Source: Armatimonadota bacterium (GTDB lineage Bacteria; Armatimonadota; JADLDR01). From it: a DNA stretch of 50,714 nucleotides. The notes beneath the pieces are model-generated. The model was not told the DNA's origin. It saw only the letters and a program-made list of their open reading frames with translations, and searched no databases. The translations under genes and the position numbers were made by a program. Of this stretch, positions 16,193-23,747 are shown piece by piece. Numbering within the stretch: position 1 is the stretch's first letter; each line of letters starts with the position of its first letter. Where the stretch lies: positions 1 to 50,714 of the forward strand of contig JADLDR010000085.1 of the NCBI GenBank assembly GCA_020846535.1, read 5' to 3'.

Positions 16193-17347
16193 ATGGATCA
16201 ACTGCATATCGGAATGATCGGTGTGAGCGGGCGGGGCGGCCTCTGGCATAACTGGCATCGCCCGAAGGACGGGCGCTCTGTGGTGGTGGCCGGGGCGGAC
16301 GTCCGGCCCGAATTCCTGAAGCGGTTCGCAAGCGACAACGGGGACGATCCTTTCACCACCCCGGACTACCGGGAACTTCTGGCCCGGGACGATGTAGACG
16401 CGGTCGCTGTCTGCTCCCCCGATTTTTGCCATGAGGAACATGCGGTGGCGGCTCTGGAAGCCGGGAAGCACGTTTTCCTGGAAAAACCGATGGCGATTAC
16501 CACCGAAGGGTGCGACCGCATCCTGAGAGCCTGGCACGCCTCCGGCAAGCGCTTCATGATCGGGTTCAACATGCGCTACATGCGGATCTTCCGGGTCATG
16601 AAAGAGATCGTGGAGAGCGGCGCGGTCGGGGAATTGAAGGCCGTTTGGGTGCGCCATTTCGTAGGCCACGGCGGGGATTTCTATTACCACGACTGGCATG
16701 CCACCCGGCAAAATGCGACATCCCTTCTGCTTCAGAAAGGCTCGCACGATATCGATATGATCCACTGGATCACCGGGCGCTATACCAGGCGCGTGGCCGC
16801 CTTCGGGAGTCTGGATTTCTTCGGCGGAGACAAGCCGAACGACCTTACCTGCGACACCTGCCCCGAAGTCCGTGCCTGCACCGAGACCCAGCCCGATAGC
16901 CCGCGCCGCCAGTGCGCCTTCCGGCAGGAGGTGGATGTCGAAGACAACAATATCATGATCATGGAACTGGATGGCGGCATCAAAGCCTCCTACCTCCAGT
17001 GCCACTTCACCCCCGATTACCACCGGAACTACACCTTCATCGGCACCGAGGGCCGAGTCGAAAATTCCGAGCCGGAGGAAAAGGTCTGGGTCAAAACCCG
17101 GCGCTCCAACACCTACCGCGAATACGCCGACTGCGAATACAGCGTCAAGGCCGCCCGCGGCTCCCACAGCGGAGCCGACCCGGTGATCTGCGAGGACTTC
17201 CTGGACATGGTGATGGACGGCAAGGAGCCTATCGCCACCCCGCTGGCGGGCCGAATGAGCGTCGCCGCAGGCTGCGCGGGTGCATTCTCGCTCCGCAACG
17301 GGGGAGTTCCGGTGGATATCTCCACCTCGCCGGAGCAAGGTTACTGA
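16193..17347 (+). CDS. Gfo/Idh/MocA-family NAD(P)-dependent oxidoreductase
   Basis: 384 residues from the ATG four bases after AGGAGG; the TTG directly before it is too close to that site. The Rossmann motif is at 6-18 (IGMIGVSGRGGLW) and the family lysine is in EKP at 97-99 (VFLEKPMAI). The C-terminal half has the mixed alpha/beta substrate fold. Residues about 220-242 hold a cluster of four cysteines (CDTC, then two more), possibly a structural metal site. These enzymes oxidise or reduce sugars, inositols and their derivatives in the cytoplasm. The gene is the first intact one after the pseudogene block and precedes a secreted propeller and an RraA-like aldolase gene, suggesting a sugar-acid pathway. 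Confidence 0.85.
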   Translation: MDQLHIGMIGVSGRGGLWHNWHRPKDGRSVVVAGADVRPEFLKRFASDNGDDPFTTPDYRELLARDDVDAVAVCSPDFCHEEHAVAALEAGKHVFLEKPMAITTEGCDRILRAWHASGKRFMIGFNMRYMRIFRVMKEIVESGAVGELKAVWVRHFVGHGGDFYYHDWHATRQNATSLLLQKGSHDIDMIHWITGRYTRRVAAFGSLDFFGGDKPNDLTCDTCPEVRACTETQPDSPRRQCAFRQEVDVEDNNIMIMELDGGIKASYLQCHFTPDYHRNYTFIGTEGRVENSEPEEKVWVKTRRSNTYREYADCEYSVKAARGSHSGADPVICEDFLDMVMDGKEPIATPLAGRMSVAAGCAGAFSLRNGGVPVDISTSPEQGY

Positions 17348-17372
17348 CGCCAAGATGCGGAAGGAATCGCCT

Positions 17373-18518
17373 ATGATCGGATACCGCTGTCGTTTGGCCG
17401 CCCTTTTCACCTGCCTGGCGGCTTTCGGTTCGGCCCAGGCGCAGGCGAAAGAGCCTACGCCGGCCAAGATGTCGCAGAAAAAGAGGCCCAACATGAAGAT
17501 GCATGTCGTGCCGGTTCCCCTCCATTCCTACAGGCTCCTGTCCATGAGCATGGATGAGGACGGCTTCATCTGGGTCGGATCCATCCACCGGATGGTACAC
17601 CGCTACGACCCGCACACCGGCGATACCTTCACCCTGAACCTTCCCTACAAGGCGACGGTCAGCGCCTGCATCTGTTCCGGCAAGAAGGTCTACATGCTGG
17701 GGCAGACCTATCCCCGCCTGATCGTCTACCACCGGGACTCGGAGCGGTTTGAGGAGATGGCCTATCCCTCCCCGGATCCGGATGTCTGGTACGGAACCGG
17801 CGCAGCGGAGGGCAGATATCTCTATCTCTTCGACCGGAAAGGCGCGGGTATCGTCAAATGGGACACCGCTTCGGACAGCGGGACGGTGATTCCCTATCCC
17901 TATCGAACCCCTTTCCCGGGGTCGGGCCGCTACGAGCCGAGGGATAAAGCGGTCTGGTGCTACATCTGGGATATGCAGGGCGGGCAGTATGTCCCCCTGG
18001 GACTCGCCCGGCTCGATGCCGCGACGGATAAGTTCACCGGCTATTATCCGTTCCCCTCGGATGCCGAAAAGCTGGAGCCGTACGCCGATCCTGGCAACAC
18101 CCTTTTCATTCCTTACACGCTCAAAGGCCACCTGGTTCCATTTGATTTCAAAGCAAAGCAGTGGGGGCAGTTTATGAGCGTGCCGGGCTTCGGGGAGAGG
18201 TTCGCCTTCATCGGCGGATCGATCATGCACGACGGGCGCTCCTACCACTCCCTCAGCACCTACGACGGAACCGAAACGGGCTGCGACGGCAAGCCCTATC
18301 ATTTCTTGAACGCTATTCTTGAATTCGACCCGGCCGTCCGGAAATTCCGATTCCTCGCTCTGGAGAAGAAAGGGGCCTACTGCCAGATCGCCTATATGCT
18401 CAGCGCGGGCGGCCACTTTTACGCCACCGGCTCTAACATCCGAGAGCCAGACGGATCTCTGAATCGCGACCGGGCCGGGGAAATCGTTTTCTGGCAGACC
18501 CGCCCCCTGAAAAAATAA
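17373..18518 (+). CDS. Secreted beta-propeller protein (Vgb/Kelch-like)
   Basis: 381 residues from the ATG that follows GGAAGGA; an ATG 18 bases earlier has no ribosome site. Signal peptide 1-23 (FGSAQAQA). Repeated four-stranded units (DEDGFIWVGSIHRMVHRYDP, GKKVYMLGQTYPRLIVYH, GRYLYLFDRKGAGIVKWD, then FAFIGGSIMHDGRSYHSL) indicate a six- or seven-bladed propeller, of the type seen in streptogramin-lyase-like proteins. No catalytic residues can be assigned. It lies 25 bases after the oxidoreductase and 8 before the RraA-like gene, so all three are probably one operon. A role in binding or processing glycans is inference. Confidence 0.72.
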   Translation: MIGYRCRLAALFTCLAAFGSAQAQAKEPTPAKMSQKKRPNMKMHVVPVPLHSYRLLSMSMDEDGFIWVGSIHRMVHRYDPHTGDTFTLNLPYKATVSACICSGKKVYMLGQTYPRLIVYHRDSERFEEMAYPSPDPDVWYGTGAAEGRYLYLFDRKGAGIVKWDTASDSGTVIPYPYRTPFPGSGRYEPRDKAVWCYIWDMQGGQYVPLGLARLDAATDKFTGYYPFPSDAEKLEPYADPGNTLFIPYTLKGHLVPFDFKAKQWGQFMSVPGFGERFAFIGGSIMHDGRSYHSLSTYDGTETGCDGKPYHFLNAILEFDPAVRKFRFLALEKKGAYCQIAYMLSAGGHFYATGSNIREPDGSLNRDRAGEIVFWQTRPLKK

Positions 18519-18526
18519 GGAGGAGC

Positions 18527-19252
18527 ATGATGGCGAACCCTCTGACCCGGGAGCAACTGGAGGAACTCGAACGATTCCCGACCCCCATGGTCTGCAATGC
18601 TATCGAGATGTTCGGCGTCCGCAGGCAGAACGAGGGCTTTATGATGCCCGATATCGCCTGCCGCTTTCCCGACCTCGGTGTCATGGTCGGTTATGCGGCG
18701 ACGGCAACCTTCCGGGCATGGGAGCCGGACGCTTCGGGGAAAGTTGTGGATATGGCGGCCTATTACGACCATATTCTCGCTCAGCCCTTCCCCCGGGTTC
18801 TCGTCGCCCACGACCTGGATGAACGGCCTGTCGGAGCGCTTTTCGGGGAGGTCAATTCATCGCTGCACCGGGCGCTGGGGTGCGCCGGGCATATCACCGA
18901 CGGGGGCGCGCGCGATCTGGACGAGTGCCGGGCCATCGGCTTCCACCTGTTCAGCGGGTGCGTTCAGGTTTCCCATGCCTATGTCCACCTGGAGGATTTC
19001 GGAGGCCCGGTGGCTGTCGGCGGCCTGACTGTCCCGCCCGGCGGCCTCCTCCACGCCGATAAGCACGGCGTCTGCCTGATCCCCGCAGAGATCGCCGGCG
19101 AAGTGGCGGCCGCCTGCGAAGCCATGGAAGCCCTGGAGCGCCCTCTGATCGATCTCGCCCGGTCTCCTGAATTCACCCCCCTGCGGTTCGCCGCAGCCCG
19201 GAACGACATGAAGGAGCAATACCAGGAAGCCTGCAAGCGGTTTCGGAGATAG
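18527..19252 (+). CDS. RraA-like class II aldolase / demethylmenaquinone-methyltransferase-fold protein
   Basis: 241 residues. The signature of the RraA/HMG aldolase family is clear: GHITDGGARDLDECRAIGF (121-139), with Arg129 and Asp130 at the expected oxyanion and metal positions, preceded by an ALFGEVNSSLH strand. True RraA proteins that bind RNase E are about 160 residues; this longer form fits the pyruvate-aldolase or decarboxylase branch (4-hydroxy-4-methyl-2-oxoglutarate type). It would cleave a 2-oxo acid in the cytoplasm. AGGAGG precedes two successive ATGs, either of which may be used. Neighbours suggest sugar-acid catabolism, which is inference. Confidence 0.82.
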   Translation: MMANPLTREQLEELERFPTPMVCNAIEMFGVRRQNEGFMMPDIACRFPDLGVMVGYAATATFRAWEPDASGKVVDMAAYYDHILAQPFPRVLVAHDLDERPVGALFGEVNSSLHRALGCAGHITDGGARDLDECRAIGFHLFSGCVQVSHAYVHLEDFGGPVAVGGLTVPPGGLLHADKHGVCLIPAEIAGEVAAACEAMEALERPLIDLARSPEFTPLRFAAARNDMKEQYQEACKRFRR

Positions 19253-19273
19253 AAAACTCAGGGAGGTATCTCT

Positions 19274-20392
19274 ATGAAAATCCATGTCCCCGCCGACCAC
19301 GGCGCGACCGATATTCTCCACGAAGGGGAGGAAATCGCGGTGGTCTGCCCACACCGCTACCCGGGCGACACCTACAATTCGCTCTGGTTCTATTGCGAAG
19401 CGCGAAACGACACCGACCGAGACCTGCCCTGCGCCCAGATCGTGATCGAGCGGCTGGCGACCGGCACCGATTCATACGAACCGTTCTGGAAGCACTGCCT
19501 CTGGTCTGCGGACGGGAAAGCGTGGGAGCGCATCCCCTCCGAAGCGCAGCGGTTCGGAACGACGACTCTGATGGTAGAGTCTCCCCTGGCAGCGGGTCGG
19601 AGCCTATGGATTGCCGAAACCTATCCTCTGCCCTACGCTCATTATGAGAAGCTTCGCAGCGATATAGCCGCTCCCGCCGCGCTCGGAATCACGATAAGGA
19701 GCGAGCGGATCGGCGGTAGCGTTCTTGATCGGCCCATTTATGCCTATCATATCGGGAAATCGGAAGGAAAAGCGAGTCGAAGCCTTCTGTTGGTGGCAGG
19801 CCAGCATGCCGTAGAGGAGAGCGGGAAGATATTTGCGGAAACGGTGCTGAAAGGCTTCCACAGCGGCCAGTTCGCGGGCACGGCCATCGAAACGATGCTC
19901 GATGTGTATAACGTTACGGTCGTGCCCCTATGCAACCCGGACGGCTGCTACGACGGGCGGATGAACAGCAACGCGCAGGGTGTGGTGATGGATTCGCCGG
20001 AGGACGATTCGCCGGAGATGGCGGCCCTCCTGTCCCTGGTCGATGCGATCAAACCGGCTGTATCGGTGAACTGCCACGGCTGGGCCAACGAGTGGGGCAG
20101 CCCCCCTTATGAGGATGTCTACCGCTGGACGGACGAGGATCCTCTTTTCGCCTACCTGAAGGCCAACCTGCCCGGTTGCAGCACCTCTGGAGCGCCCCAT
20201 TTGATGGGGGATCATTTCCGCCTGGAATGCTATGCCCATCCCCGGTACGGCACGGAATGCATCATCACCGAAATCAACTGGAACTGCTACATCCCACCGG
20301 ACGGCAGCCCGGCTCGCCGCCCCTCCTGCGCCGATATCCGGACACGCGCTGTCGAATATTTCGAGGCGATTGCGAAGTATTGTCTGCAATAA
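19274..20392 (+). CDS. M14-family zinc carboxypeptidase-like protein
   Basis: 372 residues, no signal peptide, so probably cytoplasmic. Residues about 20-125 resemble the beta-sandwich that precedes the catalytic domain in cytosolic-type M14 enzymes (PGDTYNSLWFYCEARN, WSADGKAWERIP). Zinc ligands are His178 and Glu181 (GQHAVEES) and His268 (VNCHGW). NPDG (221-224) with Arg229 and Asn233 forms the substrate pocket, and the catalytic acid is a Glu in TECIITEIN. It would remove C-terminal residues or amide-linked groups from small peptides or amides. GGGAGG precedes the ATG. It is the last gene of the plus-strand group and is followed by a strong hairpin. Confidence 0.82.
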   Translation: MKIHVPADHGATDILHEGEEIAVVCPHRYPGDTYNSLWFYCEARNDTDRDLPCAQIVIERLATGTDSYEPFWKHCLWSADGKAWERIPSEAQRFGTTTLMVESPLAAGRSLWIAETYPLPYAHYEKLRSDIAAPAALGITIRSERIGGSVLDRPIYAYHIGKSEGKASRSLLLVAGQHAVEESGKIFAETVLKGFHSGQFAGTAIETMLDVYNVTVVPLCNPDGCYDGRMNSNAQGVVMDSPEDDSPEMAALLSLVDAIKPAVSVNCHGWANEWGSPPYEDVYRWTDEDPLFAYLKANLPGCSTSGAPHLMGDHFRLECYAHPRYGTECIITEINWNCYIPPDGSPARRPSCADIRTRAVEYFEAIAKYCLQ

Positions 20393-20399
20393 AAAACGA

Positions 20400-20432
20400 C
20401 AGGGGCAGGCATGCGCTGCTTGCCTGCCCCTG
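20400..20432. terminator. Bidirectional hairpin terminator
   Basis: Perfect 11-bp GC-rich stem (20400-20410 with 20422-20432) starting eight bases after the M14 stop codon. An A-run before it serves as a T-tract for the convergent minus-strand peptidase gene, whose stop lies at 20444. Confidence 0.8.
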
Positions 20433-20443
20433 CCTGAATCCGT

Positions 20444-21802
20444 TCACCTGGCCCGCGCCAGCGCCCCCATCGGATGCCAGGGCGGAAGACCGATAGGAGC
20501 CGTGTCCAGAACCGCCAGCAGGCCGGGCGAGAGATGCTTCTTATCGACCACCACCTCGTAATTGTAGGCATCGAACCAGGCGTCGGTCATGATCATAAAG
20601 CCCTTATCCCCGCCCTTGTCGCCCCAACTGTTTTCGACTCGCCATTTGCGCGGCTGGCCCTCGTCGTCCAGGTCGACTCCGGTAAAGACCATGGCATGGT
20701 TCATCTGGCTGTGGCCGTAATCGAGGCGCTCCGCTTTGTCCGTCTCGAACGAGGTTTCGTAGACCCCTTCGTAGTCGAACAGATCGACATCCATCAGCCC
20801 CAGGTCACGGTCGAACATTTTGCCCACGTCGCACCCGAACCAGACGGGCCTCTCATCGCGGATCATCGCGACTGCGGCCTTTTTCATGACCTCGATATCG
20901 ACATTCAGATACCGGACGATCTGCCCGCCTACGACATTGCCCAGATAGTCGATGGTATAGAGCTTGTTGAAATCTACCGAAGCCTGAGGGCAGTGGATCA
21001 GGCAGACCATGGCATCGAGGTCGACCGGCACATATTTTGCCAAGAATTCCTGAGGGGTAATGATGCCATCCCGGTGGAACACCTTATCCTTGTCCCGCCA
21101 TTGCCATAAAAAAGAGGTGGGCGGCTCCCCCAGGTGGATCGCCAGCATCCGGTAGACTTCCTCCAGCATCCCGGCCTTCTCCGCCTTGAGAGCCTCCAGG
21201 GAGGCTCCTTGCCGGTGCAGCTTGCGGAGCCGGGCGGCATAGGCGCGGAGTTTAACAGTCACCCGGTCGTTCATCATGCCGGTGCTGCCGCTGCTCTCCG
21301 TCTCCGGCATGGCCTCTTTCGGGACGACGCCGTATTTCTTGACGATATTGACGAACATGTCCCACTGGCCGCCGTCCTGAATCGGGTCGCGCACCAGCCA
21401 GGAGATCAGGCGGCCATCGGTCTCCTCATCCAGCGTGCCGAGGATGCTTTCCAGGAAGAAGTTCGACTTTTCCAGCTTGTCCCAGAACATCGGGAAATTT
21501 TGGGACAGCTCGAAATCCTCCAGGTTCATCTTCTCCGCAGCCTTTATGCGGAAGGTGTTCAGCCCTGCAAACATCCAGCACCTGCCGCTGCCGTTCTGGC
21601 TGGTAGCGGCTCCCGCCTTGACCAGATGGGAGAAGATGTGATTGCTGCGGACCACCGACTGCCGGTCCATGGCGATGTTACGGACGCTGGTTTTGGTGAC
21701 CGCATTCATTGCCAGCCGCCGCCGCGGGTCAGATGCGAAGGCTTTGCGGTAGCCGAGAACATCGTCAGGGTAAATCTCAGCCCGGGTCTCTGATTTATTC
21801 AA
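20444..21802 (-). CDS. pepC: PepC/bleomycin-hydrolase-type cysteine aminopeptidase (C1B)
   Basis: 452 residues, the normal family length, from a TTG start seven bases after AGGAGG. The catalytic triad is clear: Gln69 and Cys75 in SQNGSGRCWMFA, His369 in MNHAMVFTGVD, and Asn391 in VENSWGD. The family forms a hexameric cytoplasmic ring that removes N-terminal residues from peptides. The C-terminus is a few residues longer than usual (ends MGALARAR); in the family the terminal residue plugs the active site, so the last residue may tune specificity. It is the downstream gene of a minus-strand pair with the porin. Together with the M14 gene it suggests peptide use as a nutrient source. Confidence 0.92.
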   Translation of the reverse strand: MNKSETRAEIYPDDVLGYRKAFASDPRRRLAMNAVTKTSVRNIAMDRQSVVRSNHIFSHLVKAGAATSQNGSGRCWMFAGLNTFRIKAAEKMNLEDFELSQNFPMFWDKLEKSNFFLESILGTLDEETDGRLISWLVRDPIQDGGQWDMFVNIVKKYGVVPKEAMPETESSGSTGMMNDRVTVKLRAYAARLRKLHRQGASLEALKAEKAGMLEEVYRMLAIHLGEPPTSFLWQWRDKDKVFHRDGIITPQEFLAKYVPVDLDAMVCLIHCPQASVDFNKLYTIDYLGNVVGGQIVRYLNVDIEVMKKAAVAMIRDERPVWFGCDVGKMFDRDLGLMDVDLFDYEGVYETSFETDKAERLDYGHSQMNHAMVFTGVDLDDEGQPRKWRVENSWGDKGGDKGFMIMTDAWFDAYNYEVVVDKKHLSPGLLAVLDTAPIGLPPWHPMGALARAR

Positions 21803-21881
21803 TCCGTCGCCTCCTGAAATTAAGATGGTTTATTACATGTTGGCCGGGATCGGGCGATTATCCTGCCCGGGCTGATTCGGC

Positions 21882-23186
21882 TCAGAAATTGTGCTGGATG
21901 AACGAGCTGATCCGGTGATCCTTGCCTGTTGCCAATCCTTTCCATTTGGTCGTCCAGTAGAGGTAGTTCAGACCCACCTCGAACTTGCTGCTCAGCTTCC
22001 AGTGATTGTGGAAATACCAGGCGTCGTTGCGGATGCGGCCCCCGTTGGGGATATCGCCGTCTTTGGGATCGTCGGCGGAGTAGCCGATCACGAAATGGTG
22101 TTGGGGAGTGGTCTGGTATTCGAACTCCGCCCAGCCGCCGTTGCTCATGATCTCCTTACCGGTGGCGGCGTTGATGCCCTGTGCGATGCCTCCCCGGAAG
22201 TCGCTCAGGTTTCGCCCGGTCCACAACTCGCCCATGAAGCCCAGCCGGGGCGTGATACGGTGCTGCCAGTCCACGCCGACGCTGTCGGTCGCGAAACTCC
22301 TCTGACCGGCCAGCGGCTGAGATAACTCCTCCCAGCCGCGGTGCGCCCACAGGCCGAATTCGCTGTTTTTGGTTTTGTAGGCTGTACGCACCTGAATATT
22401 GGGCAGGCCGCTGTCCTCGCCGTCCAGAATGCCGTTCCCTTCCGATTTACCGTCCCCGTTCATATCATCCAGGTCTTTGGCATCGACGGCGTTAGTCAGG
22501 CCGAGGGCGACCGCCGCGGTGTAGGGTTTATCCGCAGGAGCGTAAGTGTAGCGCACCTGCGGCCTTCGATCTCCCAGGTCTCCGACATTCCACATCAGGG
22601 AAACCTCCGGGGAGGTGATGAGGGGGGAAATCAGGTCCCATGTCTGCCCGAAAAGCCAGGTGGAAGGCCCGCGCTGCATCGTCAGGTAAGCATGTCGAAT
22701 GCGCACCAGAGGGCGGGATTCGGCGGTCAGTCCGCTTCCGTTGTGCCAGTCAAGTTCCATCTTTCCGCCCAGTTTCCATTCCCTGTAGCCATCGGGATCG
22801 GCATAGTTGAAGCCCATACGTGTGGCCCGAATGTGTACTGCGGTGGCCTTGTTCCCGTTGCTCCTTTTGGCCGGAGAGCTGGGGGACAGCACGAAGAAAG
22901 GAACTTGAGTGTTGTTCGTCATGCTGCTGTCAAAAAGGGAGTCCAGCCGGAGGAACCCGTAATAGGTCACCTTTTCCCCGGACGGGACGGCGATGGTGGA
23001 AGCCGGGGCCGCTGGTTTCAGCTTTTCGGCGGGCTGCTGCCCCCGAAGCTTCGCGATCTCCTGCTGCTGCTCTCCCACGATCCGCTTCAGTTCATCGATC
23101 TGCCGCTGCAAATCCTCCGGGGACGGCCCGGCAGCCGCCGCGGTCGCCAGCAACAGCGCACAGATCACTCCAGCCAGCCATTTCAT
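21882..23186 (-). CDS. Outer-membrane porin (DcaP-like)
   Basis: 434 residues from the ATG at 23184-23186; a GTG one codon earlier is equally placed relative to GGAG, and an ATG 60 bases upstream lacks a site. Signal peptide 1-19, then a short coiled coil (PEDLQRQIDELKRIVGEQQQ, about 22-45) and a Pro/Ala linker. A barrel of about 350 residues follows, with recurrent amphipathic strands, and the chain ends in Phe (SSFIQHNF), the signal for BAM insertion. This layout matches DcaP-like porins. A DxNxDG-type loop near 245 may bind calcium. It is divergent from the solute symporter genes, with operator-like palindromes between them, so it may admit the same substrate. Confidence 0.82.
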   Translation of the reverse strand: MKWLAGVICALLLATAAAAGPSPEDLQRQIDELKRIVGEQQQEIAKLRGQQPAEKLKPAAPASTIAVPSGEKVTYYGFLRLDSLFDSSMTNNTQVPFFVLSPSSPAKRSNGNKATAVHIRATRMGFNYADPDGYREWKLGGKMELDWHNGSGLTAESRPLVRIRHAYLTMQRGPSTWLFGQTWDLISPLITSPEVSLMWNVGDLGDRRPQVRYTYAPADKPYTAAVALGLTNAVDAKDLDDMNGDGKSEGNGILDGEDSGLPNIQVRTAYKTKNSEFGLWAHRGWEELSQPLAGQRSFATDSVGVDWQHRITPRLGFMGELWTGRNLSDFRGGIAQGINAATGKEIMSNGGWAEFEYQTTPQHHFVIGYSADDPKDGDIPNGGRIRNDAWYFHNHWKLSSKFEVGLNYLYWTTKWKGLATGKDHRISSFIQHNF

Positions 23187-23228
23187 CACTTGTCGCGGTC
23201 TCCTTTCACCTGTGAAAAGATACGGGGG

Positions 23229-23261
23229 TGCCGATCGGCAGCCCAAAAATGCCGATCTGCG
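23229..23261. promoter_or_regulatory. Paired operator-like palindromes in a divergent promoter region
   Basis: TGCCGATCGGCA (23229-23240) is a perfect 12-bp palindrome. A degenerate copy, TGCCGATCTGCG, begins at 23250, exactly 21 bp (two helical turns) further on. They lie in the 266-base gap between the porin (minus, ATG at 23186) and the DUF485-symporter genes (plus, 23453). The rest of the gap holds an A/T-rich patch at 23300-23335 and no gene. Confidence 0.5.
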
Positions 23262-23452
23262 CTTATCCTATTAGCGGCCAGGCAATAAATTCCTTCTGGA
23301 AGTAAAAATAAAAAATAATATCACAAAATTTTATGTCTGGAAGGAAAAAAGGCTTTCAGGGCGAAACCTAACATCCAAGATTCCTGACAGGCAGTTTTCC
23401 GCCGGGACCGGGAAACAACCGCTTGCCACTTACATCGAAAGGAGCCAACTGA

Positions 23453-23746
23453 ATGCTGCATAAACCGGCGCCGTCGGCAGGTAAGGACCCGGCTGCATCC
23501 TACAAGATGCGGCTGGGCGTCCGGATGTTTCTGTTCTATTGCCTCTTCTACGCCAGTTTCGTCGCTCTCAACCTGTACGATCCCCTGATGATGGAGAAAA
23601 CGGTCATCTTCGGATTGAATCTGGCGACCTGCTACGGCTTTGCCCTCATCATCGTGGCGCTGATCCAGGCCCTCATATACGACGCTCTCTGCCACAAACA
23701 GGAAGAGCTTTTGAGCGGGCGCTCCGCCGACAAGGAGGAGAACTGA
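23453..23746 (+). CDS. DUF485 inner-membrane protein, symporter partner
   Basis: 97 residues with two transmembrane helices (about 24-42 and 55-77) and a charged cytoplasmic tail. DUF485 proteins are encoded directly before ActP-type acetate/cation symporters and are thought to be accessory subunits. Here the symporter ATG is one base after this stop codon. An AAAGGAG site precedes the ATG. Confidence 0.85.
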   Translation: MLHKPAPSAGKDPAASYKMRLGVRMFLFYCLFYASFVALNLYDPLMMEKTVIFGLNLATCYGFALIIVALIQALIYDALCHKQEELLSGRSADKEEN

Positions 23747-23747
23747 T

